DNA of 33,586 nt from an uncultured Mycoplasma sp. (lineage in GTDB: Bacteria > Bacillota_I > Bacilli_A > RF39 > UBA660). The stretch is from contig CANSFH010000001.1 of assembly GCA_947646115.1 (NCBI GenBank), forward strand, positions 79,587 to 113,172, in the 5' to 3' direction. The position numbers and the translations under genes were made by a program. Positions 1 through 7,927 of this stretch are shown here, piece after piece. How positions within the stretch are numbered: position 1 is the first letter of the stretch; each line of letters starts with the position of its first letter. The notes beneath the pieces were generated by a model. It saw nothing but the letters and a program-made list of their open reading frames with translations. It was not told where the DNA came from and did not search any database.

Positions 1-1120
1 AATCATCACTAGAAATTAATCCTTCTGAAATATCTAAATAACCTGCTGTTGCCATATTCTTTTCTTTATCAATTAAAATGTCTAAACAAGATAATCTTTC
101 AATAATATGCTCTCTAAATTCACGAGCGTTTTCGCCTAAACCAGCTGTAAATACTATAGCATCAATATTTCCTTCAAGTTTGACATAATATTTAGCAATA
201 TAATCAACAATACGGCCTATGTAAATATTATCAGCAAGTCCTGCTAATTTATTACCTTTAGCTATTTCGGCTTCAATATCACGATGATCACTTGATACTT
301 CACTAAGACCTAATAAACCACTTTTTTTATTTAAGATATTGTCTACTTCTTTAAGAGTAGCTCCCGTAGCATTAATATAATATGGAATTACAGAATAATC
401 AATATCACCACTACGAGTACCCATAGCAACTCCAGCATTAGGAGTGAATCCCATAGTTGTATCAATACTTTCGCCATTTTTTATACAACATAATGATGCA
501 CCACTACCAATATGACAAGAAATAATATTAACATTTTGTTTATTTAGTTTGTCTTGCATAACTTTAGTTATATATTTATGACTAGTTCCATGAAATCCAT
601 ATTTTCTAATCTTATGTTCTTTATACCAACTATATGGTACTGTATATAAAAACTCTTCTTCTTTCATAGTTTGATGAAAAGCAGTATCAAATACTCCGAC
701 CATAGGAACATTTGGTAGGACTTCTTTAAATGCTCTAATACCTAATACGTTAGCAGGATTATGTAAGGGAGCTAAACTTGATAGTTCTTCAACTGTTTTA
801 GTAACTTCATCATCAATAATTACACTAGAAGCATATTTGTCTCCACCATGAACTAAACGATGGCCAATTCCATCTATTTCATCTAATGATTTTATAATAT
901 TATTTTCAAGTAACTCTTTAATTAATAATTCAATAGCTACTTTATGATCTTTCATTTCAGCTTCTTTTTGGATTTTAGAACCATTTATTTTTAAACTATA
1001 GATTCCTCCATTTAAGCCGATTTTCTCAAAATAACCACTTACTAATTCTTTTTCTTCCGGCAAACTTATTAAATTAAATTTTAATGAAGATGATCCGGCA
1101 TTAACTGTTAGTATTTTCAT
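1..1120 (-). CDS. ackA: acetate kinase (3' end cut off by window edge)
   Basis: Acetate kinase interconverts acetate plus ATP and acetyl phosphate plus ADP in the cytoplasm, the last ATP-yielding step of mixed-acid fermentation. The first 373 residues are present; the family is about 400, so roughly 25 C-terminal residues lie outside the window. Family motifs are seen: N-terminal MKILTVNAGSSSLKFN (phosphate-binding fold of the ASKHA superfamily), GHRLVHGG, FDTAFHQTM (catalytic Asp), YGFHGTSHKY, HIGSGASLC, MGTRSGDID and AGLGEN. The start is preceded by AAGGAGAG at good spacing. A TATAAT-like box lies at 1141-1146 beside the terminator of the upstream gene, so ackA may have its own promoter, but no clear -35 is visible. 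Confidence 0.97.
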   Translation of the reverse strand, partial: MKILTVNAGSSSLKFNLISLPEEKELVSGYFEKIGLNGGIYSLKINGSKIQKEAEMKDHKVAIELLIKELLENNIIKSLDEIDGIGHRLVHGGDKYASSVIIDDEVTKTVEELSSLAPLHNPANVLGIRAFKEVLPNVPMVGVFDTAFHQTMKEEEFLYTVPYSWYKEHKIRKYGFHGTSHKYITKVMQDKLNKQNVNIISCHIGSGASLCCIKNGESIDTTMGFTPNAGVAMGTRSGDIDYSVIPYYINATGATLKEVDNILNKKSGLLGLSEVSSDHRDIEAEIAKGNKLAGLADNIYIGRIVDYIAKYYVKLEGNIDAIVFTAGLGENAREFREHIIERLSCLDILIDKEKNMATAGYLDISEGLISSDD

Positions 1121-1147
1121 AACATCTCTCCTTATCTATTATTATAC

Positions 1148-1178
1148 AAAAAAAAGAAGTAAATAGCTACCTCTTTTT
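1148..1178 (-). terminator. rho-independent terminator after the Flg_new-repeat gene
   Basis: On the minus strand an 8-bp stem (1168-1175 with 1154-1161, one G-U pair, 6-nt loop) is followed by a run of eight T. It begins eight bases after the stop codon of the 1186 gene. The plus strand also has T after the stem, so it could act in both directions. Confidence 0.7.
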
Positions 1179-1185
1179 AAAGTTT

Positions 1186-1683
1186 TTAATTCCATTTGGC
1201 AATTAAAGTTAAATTTGAATTAATGGGCGTTTTTAAATCAAAAGGTTTATTATGATAGTACCAACCTTGAAAACTATAGCCTTCTTTGATTGGTTCGGAA
1301 ATACTATCTAAAGTAGCTCCTTTATTTACAGTTATACTAGATATTTCATTACCGCCAAGAGTATCAAAAACTATAGTATAAGTTTTTATTTCTTTGGGAT
1401 GCCATTTAGCTACTAAAGTTATGTCTTCATTAATGGGAGTTTTAGCATTAAATAATAAATCATTTAAATACCAGCCTTGAAAATCATAGTTTTCTTTAGT
1501 TATTTTAGGCAGACTAGAAATATAAGAATTATCTCTTATTTTCATTTTTTCTAATATTTCTCCATTATTAGTATTAAATGTTATGGTATGCATTTTAGGA
1601 TTAAAAATATTATAGGCAACTATTCCAATACCAGAAATAAGTGCTAAAAATAAAAGCCAAGGTATAATTTTATTTAATTTCAT
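1186..1683 (-). CDS. membrane-anchored protein with two Listeria-Bacteroides (InlB B / Flg_new) repeats
   Basis: A 165-residue protein with one N-terminal hydrophobic segment (about residues 8-27, WLLFLALISGIGIVAYNIF) and then two copies of the roughly 65-residue beta-grasp repeat found in InlB and many Firmicutes surface proteins. Each copy has the pattern TFNTNNG or VFDTLGG, then GY/NY..QGWY, then KTPI...LTL(I/V)AKW; the copies span about residues 33-94 and 102-165. The hydrophobic segment probably acts as an uncleaved signal anchor with the repeats outside the cell. An ATG three codons upstream (1692) has AGAAAG only 1 nt before it, whereas the ATG at 1683 has it 9 nt before, so I use 1683. 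It lies about 50 nt downstream of the cysteine-synthase-like gene and may share its transcript. The ligand is unknown. Confidence 0.8.
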   Translation of the reverse strand: MKLNKIIPWLLFLALISGIGIVAYNIFNPKMHTITFNTNNGEILEKMKIRDNSYISSLPKITKENYDFQGWYLNDLLFNAKTPINEDITLVAKWHPKEIKTYTIVFDTLGGNEISSITVNKGATLDSISEPIKEGYSFQGWYYHNKPFDLKTPINSNLTLIAKWN

Positions 1684-1731
1684 AAACACCATCTTTCTAT
1701 TAATAGTGTTAACGAACTTTATTGCTTTATA

Positions 1732-2682
1732 CTAATTAATATTTTCAATAGATATTAATTCAATTTCATTTACGATAGAGTTTTCATTATAATTAATATT
1801 TTTAGTTAAATCAGTACTTAAATATTTAAAAGCATTATCAGGAAAAACCGTTACAACATTATCTTTATTTTGCATAACACTGGCTAAAAAGTTAGCTCCA
1901 CTGGAAATACCCACACCAAGGCCTAATTTTTGAGCTAGTTTTTTAGACATTAATATAGCATCTTTATCATTAATTAATTCAATTTTATCAATAATACTCA
2001 TGTCTACAATACTTGGAATAAAGTCATCACCTATTCCTTCGATTTTATGAGAATCAACAATTCCTTTAGATATTATTGCCATTGTATCTGGTTCTAGCGC
2101 TACTATTTTAATATCTTTATTATAATCTTTTAGACATTTTCCAACACCGATTAAGGTTCCACCAGTTCCTATACCGCTAACAAAAGTTGATACTTCTTTA
2201 CAGTCTCTTATTATTTCTTTACCAGTAGTTTCATAATGAGCTAAAACATTATCATTGTTATCAAATTGATTTGGTCTAAATCCATTTATTTCTAAAGCAA
2301 GTTTATCAGCTTCTTTAATTGCTCTTTGAAAGCCACCCTCTTCTTTACTTATTAAATGAAGTTGAGCTCCATATAATTCTAATATTTTTTGACGTTCAAT
2401 ACTTACCCAATCTGGTAAAAATATATGGACGGGATGGTTATATAAAGCGCCTAGTGCGGCAAAAGCAATTCCTGTATTTCCACTAGTAGCTTCTATTATA
2501 GGCATTCCTTCTTTTAAAAGGCCTTTTTCTTTAGCTTGATTTAAAATATAAAAAGCAATACGATCTTTGATACTACCGCTATAATTATAATATTCTAATT
2601 TGGCATATATTTTTCTAACTATTCCTTTATATTTATAGACAATACCAACCATTGGAGTATTGCCAATTAATTTATTATTCAT
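1732..2682 (-). CDS. cysK: cysteine synthase family PLP enzyme
   Basis: A 316-residue fold-type II PLP enzyme of the cysteine synthase / cystathionine beta-synthase family, which replaces the O-acetyl group of O-acetylserine (or a related leaving group) with sulfide. Seen: SGSIKDR with the Schiff-base lysine at K39, EATSGNTG (about 64-71, substrate-carboxylate loop), GIGTGGT (PLP phosphate loop) and GISSGAN near the C-terminus. Length fits CysK. The N-terminus is short, starting directly with KLIGNTPM. A strong AGGAAG ribosome-binding site precedes the ATG. No cysE or sulfate assimilation gene is nearby, so the exact donor (O-acetylserine, O-phosphoserine or homocysteine-derived) cannot be fixed from sequence. 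Confidence 0.88.
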   Translation of the reverse strand: MNNKLIGNTPMVGIVYKYKGIVRKIYAKLEYYNYSGSIKDRIAFYILNQAKEKGLLKEGMPIIEATSGNTGIAFAALGALYNHPVHIFLPDWVSIERQKILELYGAQLHLISKEEGGFQRAIKEADKLALEINGFRPNQFDNNDNVLAHYETTGKEIIRDCKEVSTFVSGIGTGGTLIGVGKCLKDYNKDIKIVALEPDTMAIISKGIVDSHKIEGIGDDFIPSIVDMSIIDKIELINDKDAILMSKKLAQKLGLGVGISSGANFLASVMQNKDNVVTVFPDNAFKYLSTDLTKNINYNENSIVNEIELISIENIN

Positions 2683-2762
2683 TATTAATCTTCCTATCTT
2701 TTAAGTTAAAATAAACTCTTATACAGCATTATATTTATATCTTAAAAAAATGCTATTATTTT

Positions 2763-2797
2763 TTAAAATTATATTATCATAATAAATTATTTTTAGC
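2763..2797 (-). promoter_or_regulatory. possible promoter of the cysteine-synthase gene
   Basis: In the 124-nt gap between ftsW and the cysK-like gene the minus strand has TTGCTA, 17 nt, then TAATAT preceded by TG one base upstream (extended -10). Another TATAAT lies closer to the gene. The region is extremely AT-rich, so chance matches are likely. Confidence 0.35.
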
Positions 2798-2806
2798 AAT
2801 AATAAT

Positions 2807-3892
2807 TTACCTTTTAGAAATATTGAGAACTAGTCCTACACTTAATAGAGAAACAAGAAGAGATGAACCACCATAGGAAAAAAATGGCAAAGTTACTCCT
2901 GTGACAGGTATAAGTCCTACAACAACAGCTAAATTTAAACTAGCTTGGATAAATATGCCAAAAGCTAGTCCAAAAGCTAAATATTTTTTAAATAAATCAC
3001 TGGATGACATAGCTATTTTAAGCATGCGATAGAAAATTAAAAAGAAGAAACCACACACTATAATAACTCCTAGGAAACCAAATTCTTCACTAATAATGGA
3101 AAAAATAAAATCGGTTTGAGGTTCTGGTAAATAAAAGTGTTTTTGACGAGAATTCATGAATCCCTGACCAAGTAAGCCTCCGGGGCCTATTGCATATAAG
3201 CTTTGGATTATTTGATATCCTGCTCCTAAAGGGTCACTCCATGGATTTAAAAACGATATTATACGAGCCATACGATATGGAGCGGCAATTATTAAACCAA
3301 TTATTCCTAGTAATCCTAAAAGGCCTAATTTAATAAAAAAGGATATTTTTAAACCAGAAACAAAAATTAAACAAATTAAAGTTAAAGTTATAACCATGGC
3401 AGTCCCAAAATCTGGTTCTAACATAATTAGTAAAAAGAAAACACCAATTACTAAAAATATAGGAAGTGCTCCCTTTTTCACATCTCGCATATTTCTTTGA
3501 TTATGAGCTAAATATTTAGCGGTGTAAATAATTAAGCCAATTTTAGCAAACTCACTAGGCTGAATCCCAAGACCACCTATACCAAACCAACTTCTAGAGC
3601 CATTACGAACACTACCTATACCAGGAATTAAAACTAATAATAACAAAATAAAACAGATGCCTAAGATTAAGTTGGCTTTATTTTTTAAAATATTTAAATC
3701 TATTTTAGAGGTAATTAAAGTTATAAATATACCTATAATTAAAAATACTCCTTGTTGTTTTATATATTTAAAAGCATCATGGAATTTGAATTCAGCCCAT
3801 ATCGAGCTTGCAGAATAAATCATAATAACACCAAAGGTGCTAATTAAAATAACTGCAATAAATAAAATATAATCTATGTTCTTTTTTTTCAT
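2807..3892 (-). CDS. ftsW: SEDS-family peptidoglycan polymerase, FtsW/SpoVE type
   Basis: A 361-residue integral membrane protein with about ten hydrophobic segments. SEDS proteins polymerise lipid II into glycan strands with a partner class B PBP. Seen: GSRSWFGIGGLGIQPSEFAK (97-116), WSDPLGAGYQ (218-227), NSRQKHFYLPEPQTDFIF (247-264, containing the Asp matching the essential residue of FtsW/RodA at D261), and LPFFSYGGSSLLVS (335-348). The closing SYGGSS motif and the neighbours mraY and ftsI favour FtsW or SpoVE (division or spore cortex) over RodA. The ATG follows AGGTAGGG. A terminator lies between mraY and this gene, yet no clear promoter is seen, so read-through from mraY may matter. Confidence 0.93.
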   Translation of the reverse strand: MKKKNIDYILFIAVILISTFGVIMIYSASSIWAEFKFHDAFKYIKQQGVFLIIGIFITLITSKIDLNILKNKANLILGICFILLLLVLIPGIGSVRNGSRSWFGIGGLGIQPSEFAKIGLIIYTAKYLAHNQRNMRDVKKGALPIFLVIGVFFLLIMLEPDFGTAMVITLTLICLIFVSGLKISFFIKLGLLGLLGIIGLIIAAPYRMARIISFLNPWSDPLGAGYQIIQSLYAIGPGGLLGQGFMNSRQKHFYLPEPQTDFIFSIISEEFGFLGVIIVCGFFFLIFYRMLKIAMSSSDLFKKYLAFGLAFGIFIQASLNLAVVVGLIPVTGVTLPFFSYGGSSLLVSLLSVGLVLNISKR

Positions 3893-3925
3893 TTTTTACC
3901 CTACCTAATAAATTTTATTAATAAA

Positions 3926-3951
3926 GAAAAAAATGTAGAACATCTACATTT
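3926..3951 (-). terminator. rho-independent terminator after mraY
   Basis: Perfect 9-bp inverted repeat (3943-3951 with 3931-3939, 3-nt loop) followed by seven T on the minus strand, starting at the last base of the mraY stop codon. Confidence 0.8.
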
Positions 3952-4943
3952 TATAACCATACTCCATAAGTAATGGCAGCCATTGCAAGGATTAAACCAG
4001 CTACCCAAAAATATCTAACAATATCTTGTTCATGCATTCCTACTACTTCAAAGTGATGATGAAGTGGAGCACGTTTAAATACTTTTTTATTAAATTTTCT
4101 AATTGCTATTATTTGAATTAAACTACTTAATGTTTCAATTACAAATACTCCGCCAATTAAAGCTAAAGATAATTCATGTCGGGTTAAAATTGCTATTGTG
4201 GCTAATGTTGCACCGAGAGATAAAGAGCCTAAATCTCCCATAAAAACTTTTGCAGGATGAGAATTAAATACTAAAAAGCCCATTAAAGCTCCAGCTAGAA
4301 TAAAACAAAAAATAGCAATTTCTTGATAGCCAACTAACCAACCTGTATTCCAAGCAATTATACCAAAAGCAAAGAAAGATATAGCACTTAATCCACCTGC
4401 TAGACCATCTAGACCATCGGTAATATTAACGGCATTACTAGTTCCAACTAGAAGGAAAAGAATAAACAAGCCAAATGTCCAGCCTAAAGGAATATTTATG
4501 CCTAAACTGGTTATAACTAAATCTGATTTGCCACCGTTACTCATAAAAATATAGAAAAATATTAAGGCGATAATCATTTGAACAAGTAATTTTGTTGTTA
4601 TAGTTAATCCTTTGTTGTTATGAAATTTTATTTTTTGAAAATCATCAACAAAGCCTAATAACGCATAAGAAATAAAGACAATAACTAAAATAATTAGACT
4701 ATGAGTTATTTTGATGCTTCCATTTATATACAATAAAACTAAAGCAATTAAGGTTGGAATTATAAATATTAATCCACCCATAGTTGGAGTACCTTCTTTT
4801 TTTAAATGACGTTCACCAATATAATGGCTAACGTATTGCCCAATATGAAATTTTTTAAAAATAGGTATTAGTATTAAACCTGTTACAATTGATAAAATAA
4901 AGCCTAGTAAAATGGCCATAGCTGTTTTTGCAAGTAGTAACAT
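3951..4943 (-). CDS. mraY: phospho-N-acetylmuramoyl-pentapeptide transferase
   Basis: MraY moves phospho-MurNAc-pentapeptide from UDP to undecaprenyl phosphate, making lipid I at the inner face of the membrane. At 330 residues it has the usual length and about ten hydrophobic segments. Seen: GTPTMGG (51-57), the Asp pair in GFVDDFQKI (D100, D101), NAVNITDGLDGLAGG, VFMGDLGSLSLG (third catalytic Asp), and RAPLHHHFE near the C-terminus (the MraY-specific HHH loop). A strong GAGGTGG ribosome-binding site precedes the ATG. It lies between ftsI and ftsW, as in a reduced dcw cluster; murE, murF and murD are not here. A TATAAT lies at 4964-4969 but without a good -35. Confidence 0.97.
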   Translation of the reverse strand: MLLLAKTAMAILLGFILSIVTGLILIPIFKKFHIGQYVSHYIGERHLKKEGTPTMGGLIFIIPTLIALVLLYINGSIKITHSLIILVIVFISYALLGFVDDFQKIKFHNNKGLTITTKLLVQMIIALIFFYIFMSNGGKSDLVITSLGINIPLGWTFGLFILFLLVGTSNAVNITDGLDGLAGGLSAISFFAFGIIAWNTGWLVGYQEIAIFCFILAGALMGFLVFNSHPAKVFMGDLGSLSLGATLATIAILTRHELSLALIGGVFVIETLSSLIQIIAIRKFNKKVFKRAPLHHHFEVVGMHEQDIVRYFWVAGLILAMAAITYGVWL

Positions 4944-5027
4944 AACCCACCTCTTTCAATCTTATTATACTACGTATTGCCTAGAAATACTTATTTTAAA
5001 ATAAATATTTGACATTTAATCGTCAAG

Positions 5028-6932
5028 CTATCCTAGTAGTAGTTTTATAGTTTCGCCACTTCCAACATAATAATTTGATGCTGGAGATTGATATATTACT
5101 TTATCTCCATTTCCAGAATATTCTATTTTAAATTCTTTTAATGCTTTAGTAGCTTCTTCTTTTGTCATCCCTATAACATTTGGTAAAATTAGATATTTTT
5201 TATCTAACCAAGTATATTCTCTTGGCAGGCCTTCAGTGCTAGGCTTAATATCTAATATATCGATTGCTGATGAGAGAACGCTTTTAGCTATAGGAGCTGA
5301 TACAACTCCGCCATATTGGGTAACGCCTTTAGGATTGTCAATGGCTACATATACGATTATTTCAGGGTCATTAGCTGGAAGGAAGCCCATAAAAGATAAA
5401 ATATAATTACCATTCATATATTTCCCATCTTTTACTTTTTGTGCAGTTCCAGTCTTGCCTCCTACGCGGTAATTTTCAATATAAGCATTCTTACCAGAAC
5501 CATTCGCAACAACACTTTCTAAAGCATATCTTACTAGTTTACTTGTTTCTTCACTAATAACTTGTTTTTCTTTTTTAGGTGCTATTTTCTTAATAACACT
5601 ACCGGTTTCACTTTCTAAAAAACTATCAACGATATAAGGAGTGTAAAGGTTGCCGCCATTTATTGCTGATGATACAGCACGTATTTGCTGAACAGGTGTT
5701 ACACTTATTCCTTGGCCAAAACTGGTAGTGGCAAGTTCTACTGGTCCCATTTTAGAAACATCAAATAATATTCCAGATGATTCGCCGTTTAAGTCAACGC
5801 CTGTTTTATTGCCAAAACCATATTCTTTGATATAGCTCATTAGTTTTTCAGTACCTAGAGTTTGACCAATATTAACAAACCCTGGGTTACAAGAATTTTC
5901 TACTACTTGGAGCATAGTTTGCGTTCCATGGCCACCATGTTTCCAGCAATGAATAGTTGCACCATCGACATTGATGGCACCTGAATCATGAAATGTATCT
6001 TCAAATAAATTAATAGTTTTTTCTTCTAAAGCAGCTGATAGTGTTATTATTTTAAATGTCGAACCTGGTTCATAGGTCATCCAAATTGGTAAATTTCGAT
6101 TAATAACTTCAGTATTATATTTTTGATATTCATTACTGTTAAAGTTAGGACGACTAGCCATGGCTAAAATTTCCCCTGTTTGGGGATTCATAGCAATAAT
6201 TAAACCTTGTTCAGGATCATATTTACTAATAGCATTATCTAATTCATTTTCAATTGCTTGTTGCAAGCGCATGTCTATACTTAATTTTATAGTAATACCA
6301 CTTGTAGGAGCTTCATAAATTTCAGTTAATTCTAGCTTATTTCCTTTACCATCCGAAAAATATTTTATAGCTCCATCTGCGCCTGTTAGGTAGTCATCAT
6401 AATAGAGTTCAAGGCCTGATAAACCTTGATTATCTATGCCAACGTAACCTAAAACATGTGATAATGTATTTTTATAGGGATAATATCTTTTACTTTCTTT
6501 TAATAAATACACACCATCATATTTTAGATTATTAATTTTTTCAGCGATATCATAACTTAATCTTCTTCCTTCGGGATGAACACGTTCTATGGATGTAGAT
6601 TTAGTGACATGACCAAGCATATCTTTATAATCAGAATTTAGTATTTCAGATAAAGATTTAGCTACTTTTTCAGGATCCTTGATTTGGCCTGGAACTACTA
6701 CTAGCGAAACAGTTGTAATATTTGTAGCTAAAACTTCGCCATTACGGTCAACTATTAATCCTCTATCTGCCTTTATAGGTAACTCTCTACTCCATAAACT
6801 TTCTGCTAAACTATTTAGTTTTTCGTAAGTGAAAACTTGAATGTAAAAAACTTTAATAATAATGGCAATAAGTATCATAATACAAATTAAAAAAACAAAT
6901 CTAATACGGTCGTGGATTTCACTAAAAAACAT
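5028..6932 (-). CDS. ftsI: class B penicillin-binding protein with C-terminal PASTA domain (FtsI/SpoVD type)
   Basis: Transpeptidase that cross-links peptidoglycan, working with the SEDS polymerase encoded two genes downstream. The 634 residues show a cytoplasmic start, a membrane anchor (about 11-34), a PBP dimerisation domain (about 52-210), a transpeptidase domain (about 240-560) and one PASTA domain (about 580-634). Catalytic motifs are intact: STFK (S291, K294), SCN (347-349) and KTG (493-495). A single PASTA domain and this length resemble SpoVD or PBP2B; which role, division or sporulation, cannot be separated here. The start codon lies in a perfect 9-bp inverted repeat with the ribosome-binding site in the loop. 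Between this gene and mraY lie 84 nt with only a weak TTGAC/GTCAA hairpin. Confidence 0.94.
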   Translation of the reverse strand: MFFSEIHDRIRFVFLICIMILIAIIIKVFYIQVFTYEKLNSLAESLWSRELPIKADRGLIVDRNGEVLATNITTVSLVVVPGQIKDPEKVAKSLSEILNSDYKDMLGHVTKSTSIERVHPEGRRLSYDIAEKINNLKYDGVYLLKESKRYYPYKNTLSHVLGYVGIDNQGLSGLELYYDDYLTGADGAIKYFSDGKGNKLELTEIYEAPTSGITIKLSIDMRLQQAIENELDNAISKYDPEQGLIIAMNPQTGEILAMASRPNFNSNEYQKYNTEVINRNLPIWMTYEPGSTFKIITLSAALEEKTINLFEDTFHDSGAINVDGATIHCWKHGGHGTQTMLQVVENSCNPGFVNIGQTLGTEKLMSYIKEYGFGNKTGVDLNGESSGILFDVSKMGPVELATTSFGQGISVTPVQQIRAVSSAINGGNLYTPYIVDSFLESETGSVIKKIAPKKEKQVISEETSKLVRYALESVVANGSGKNAYIENYRVGGKTGTAQKVKDGKYMNGNYILSFMGFLPANDPEIIVYVAIDNPKGVTQYGGVVSAPIAKSVLSSAIDILDIKPSTEGLPREYTWLDKKYLILPNVIGMTKEEATKALKEFKIEYSGNGDKVIYQSPASNYYVGSGETIKLLLG

Positions 6933-6955
6933 ATAATCACCAATAAATTATATGT
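6929..6955 (-). promoter_or_regulatory. inverted repeat enclosing the ribosome-binding site and start codon of ftsI
   Basis: Perfect 9-bp inverted repeat, 6947-6955 pairing with 6929-6937, 9-nt loop. In the mRNA the loop holds GGTG (ribosome-binding site) and one arm contains the ATG at 6930-6932. Such a hairpin could reduce initiation. The stem is almost all A-U, so its stability is modest. Confidence 0.4.
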
Positions 6956-6985
6956 TTCTTTGAAAATAAAATAATTATAAAATAC

Positions 6986-7927
6986 TTATTTTTTATCTTG
7001 ATTATGTTTTATACTATATAAGTCATTACCATTATATATCCATATAGGAATATTAATACTAACTTGTTGCAACTTTTCATATAGTTCAGAAATATTATCG
7101 GAAATTACTTTTAGAACTTCTAAATCATTAATATCCATTCCCATATAGGTAATAAGTTCTTCTATTACTTGATTTATATATTTAGGTTTTAAATGAGATT
7201 CTAAATAATTTAAAAATTCATAGATTTGTTTATTAAAGAGATTAATTTTATATTTGCCAATACTAATAAATTCTTCTGTTTGATATTCCTTTATAGGAAT
7301 ATCTTTATTATTTAGTAATAATACTTCTTTATAAAATAAATTTTCTAATGATACTATATAATCAATTTTTTTATATTTTATAACACCTATTAAATTATAG
7401 AATTTAGGATTAGTTTTAATGTAGTCTTTTAAAGTCTTTTTAGTAAATACAAAATGATATTTATTTAATAAGACTAAAGCATCATCTAGAGATATAACAT
7501 TTAATACGCGCAACATACCAATTAATACACTATCAGTAATGTCTTTTAGAGAATATATTTCTTCATTATATAAATTTAGAGCCATTTTAATACAATTTAG
7601 TAAATCACTGGGAATATAATATTCATTTTTTTCGTAATCTTCTAAAATAAGGAAATTATTTTTTAAATTATTAAATAATATATAATCTATATATCCACTA
7701 GAAGTAATATTTATATTTTCGGTTATAAGACTTTTTAAAATATGTACTTCTTCTGTACTAATCATTTTTAAAATTATTTCAGGATCTTCAGTGTAGGCAT
7801 CTATTACTTCTTTAAAAATAGTATTACGATTTATTTTTTCATAAGGTTTAGGAGTGCTTACAACTTTTTTATATAAAGCATAAGCTTCTTCTTTCTTAAC
7901 TTTTAATAAATAAGCTTTTAAAGTCAT
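6986..7927 (-). CDS. unknown 313-residue cytoplasmic protein coupled to ezrA
   Basis: I do not recognise this protein. It has no signal peptide and no membrane segment, is rich in Leu, Ile, Asn and Lys, and looks mostly alpha-helical, with short hydrophobic helices spaced through its length and a C-terminal stretch around VSINIPIWIYNGNDLYS. Its ATG shares one base with the ezrA stop codon (TAATG), so translation is probably coupled to EzrA. It ends 53 nt before the ftsI start. The setting between ezrA and ftsI suggests a role in division or envelope growth, but this is inference from position only. Confidence 0.75.
   Translation of the reverse strand: MTLKAYLLKVKKEEAYALYKKVVSTPKPYEKINRNTIFKEVIDAYTEDPEIILKMISTEEVHILKSLITENINITSSGYIDYILFNNLKNNFLILEDYEKNEYYIPSDLLNCIKMALNLYNEEIYSLKDITDSVLIGMLRVLNVISLDDALVLLNKYHFVFTKKTLKDYIKTNPKFYNLIGVIKYKKIDYIVSLENLFYKEVLLLNNKDIPIKEYQTEEFISIGKYKINLFNKQIYEFLNYLESHLKPKYINQVIEELITYMGMDINDLEVLKVISDNISELYEKLQQVSINIPIWIYNGNDLYSIKHNQDKK

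Noticed and set aside
2776..2809. Terminator hairpin after ftsW (AAATTATT/AATAATTT)
   Set aside because: All A-U stem and no following T run, so a functional terminator is not supported.
4964..4992. Promoter for mraY (TATAAT at 4964-4969)
   Set aside because: No acceptable -35 at 16-18 nt and no extended TG, so I do not call it.
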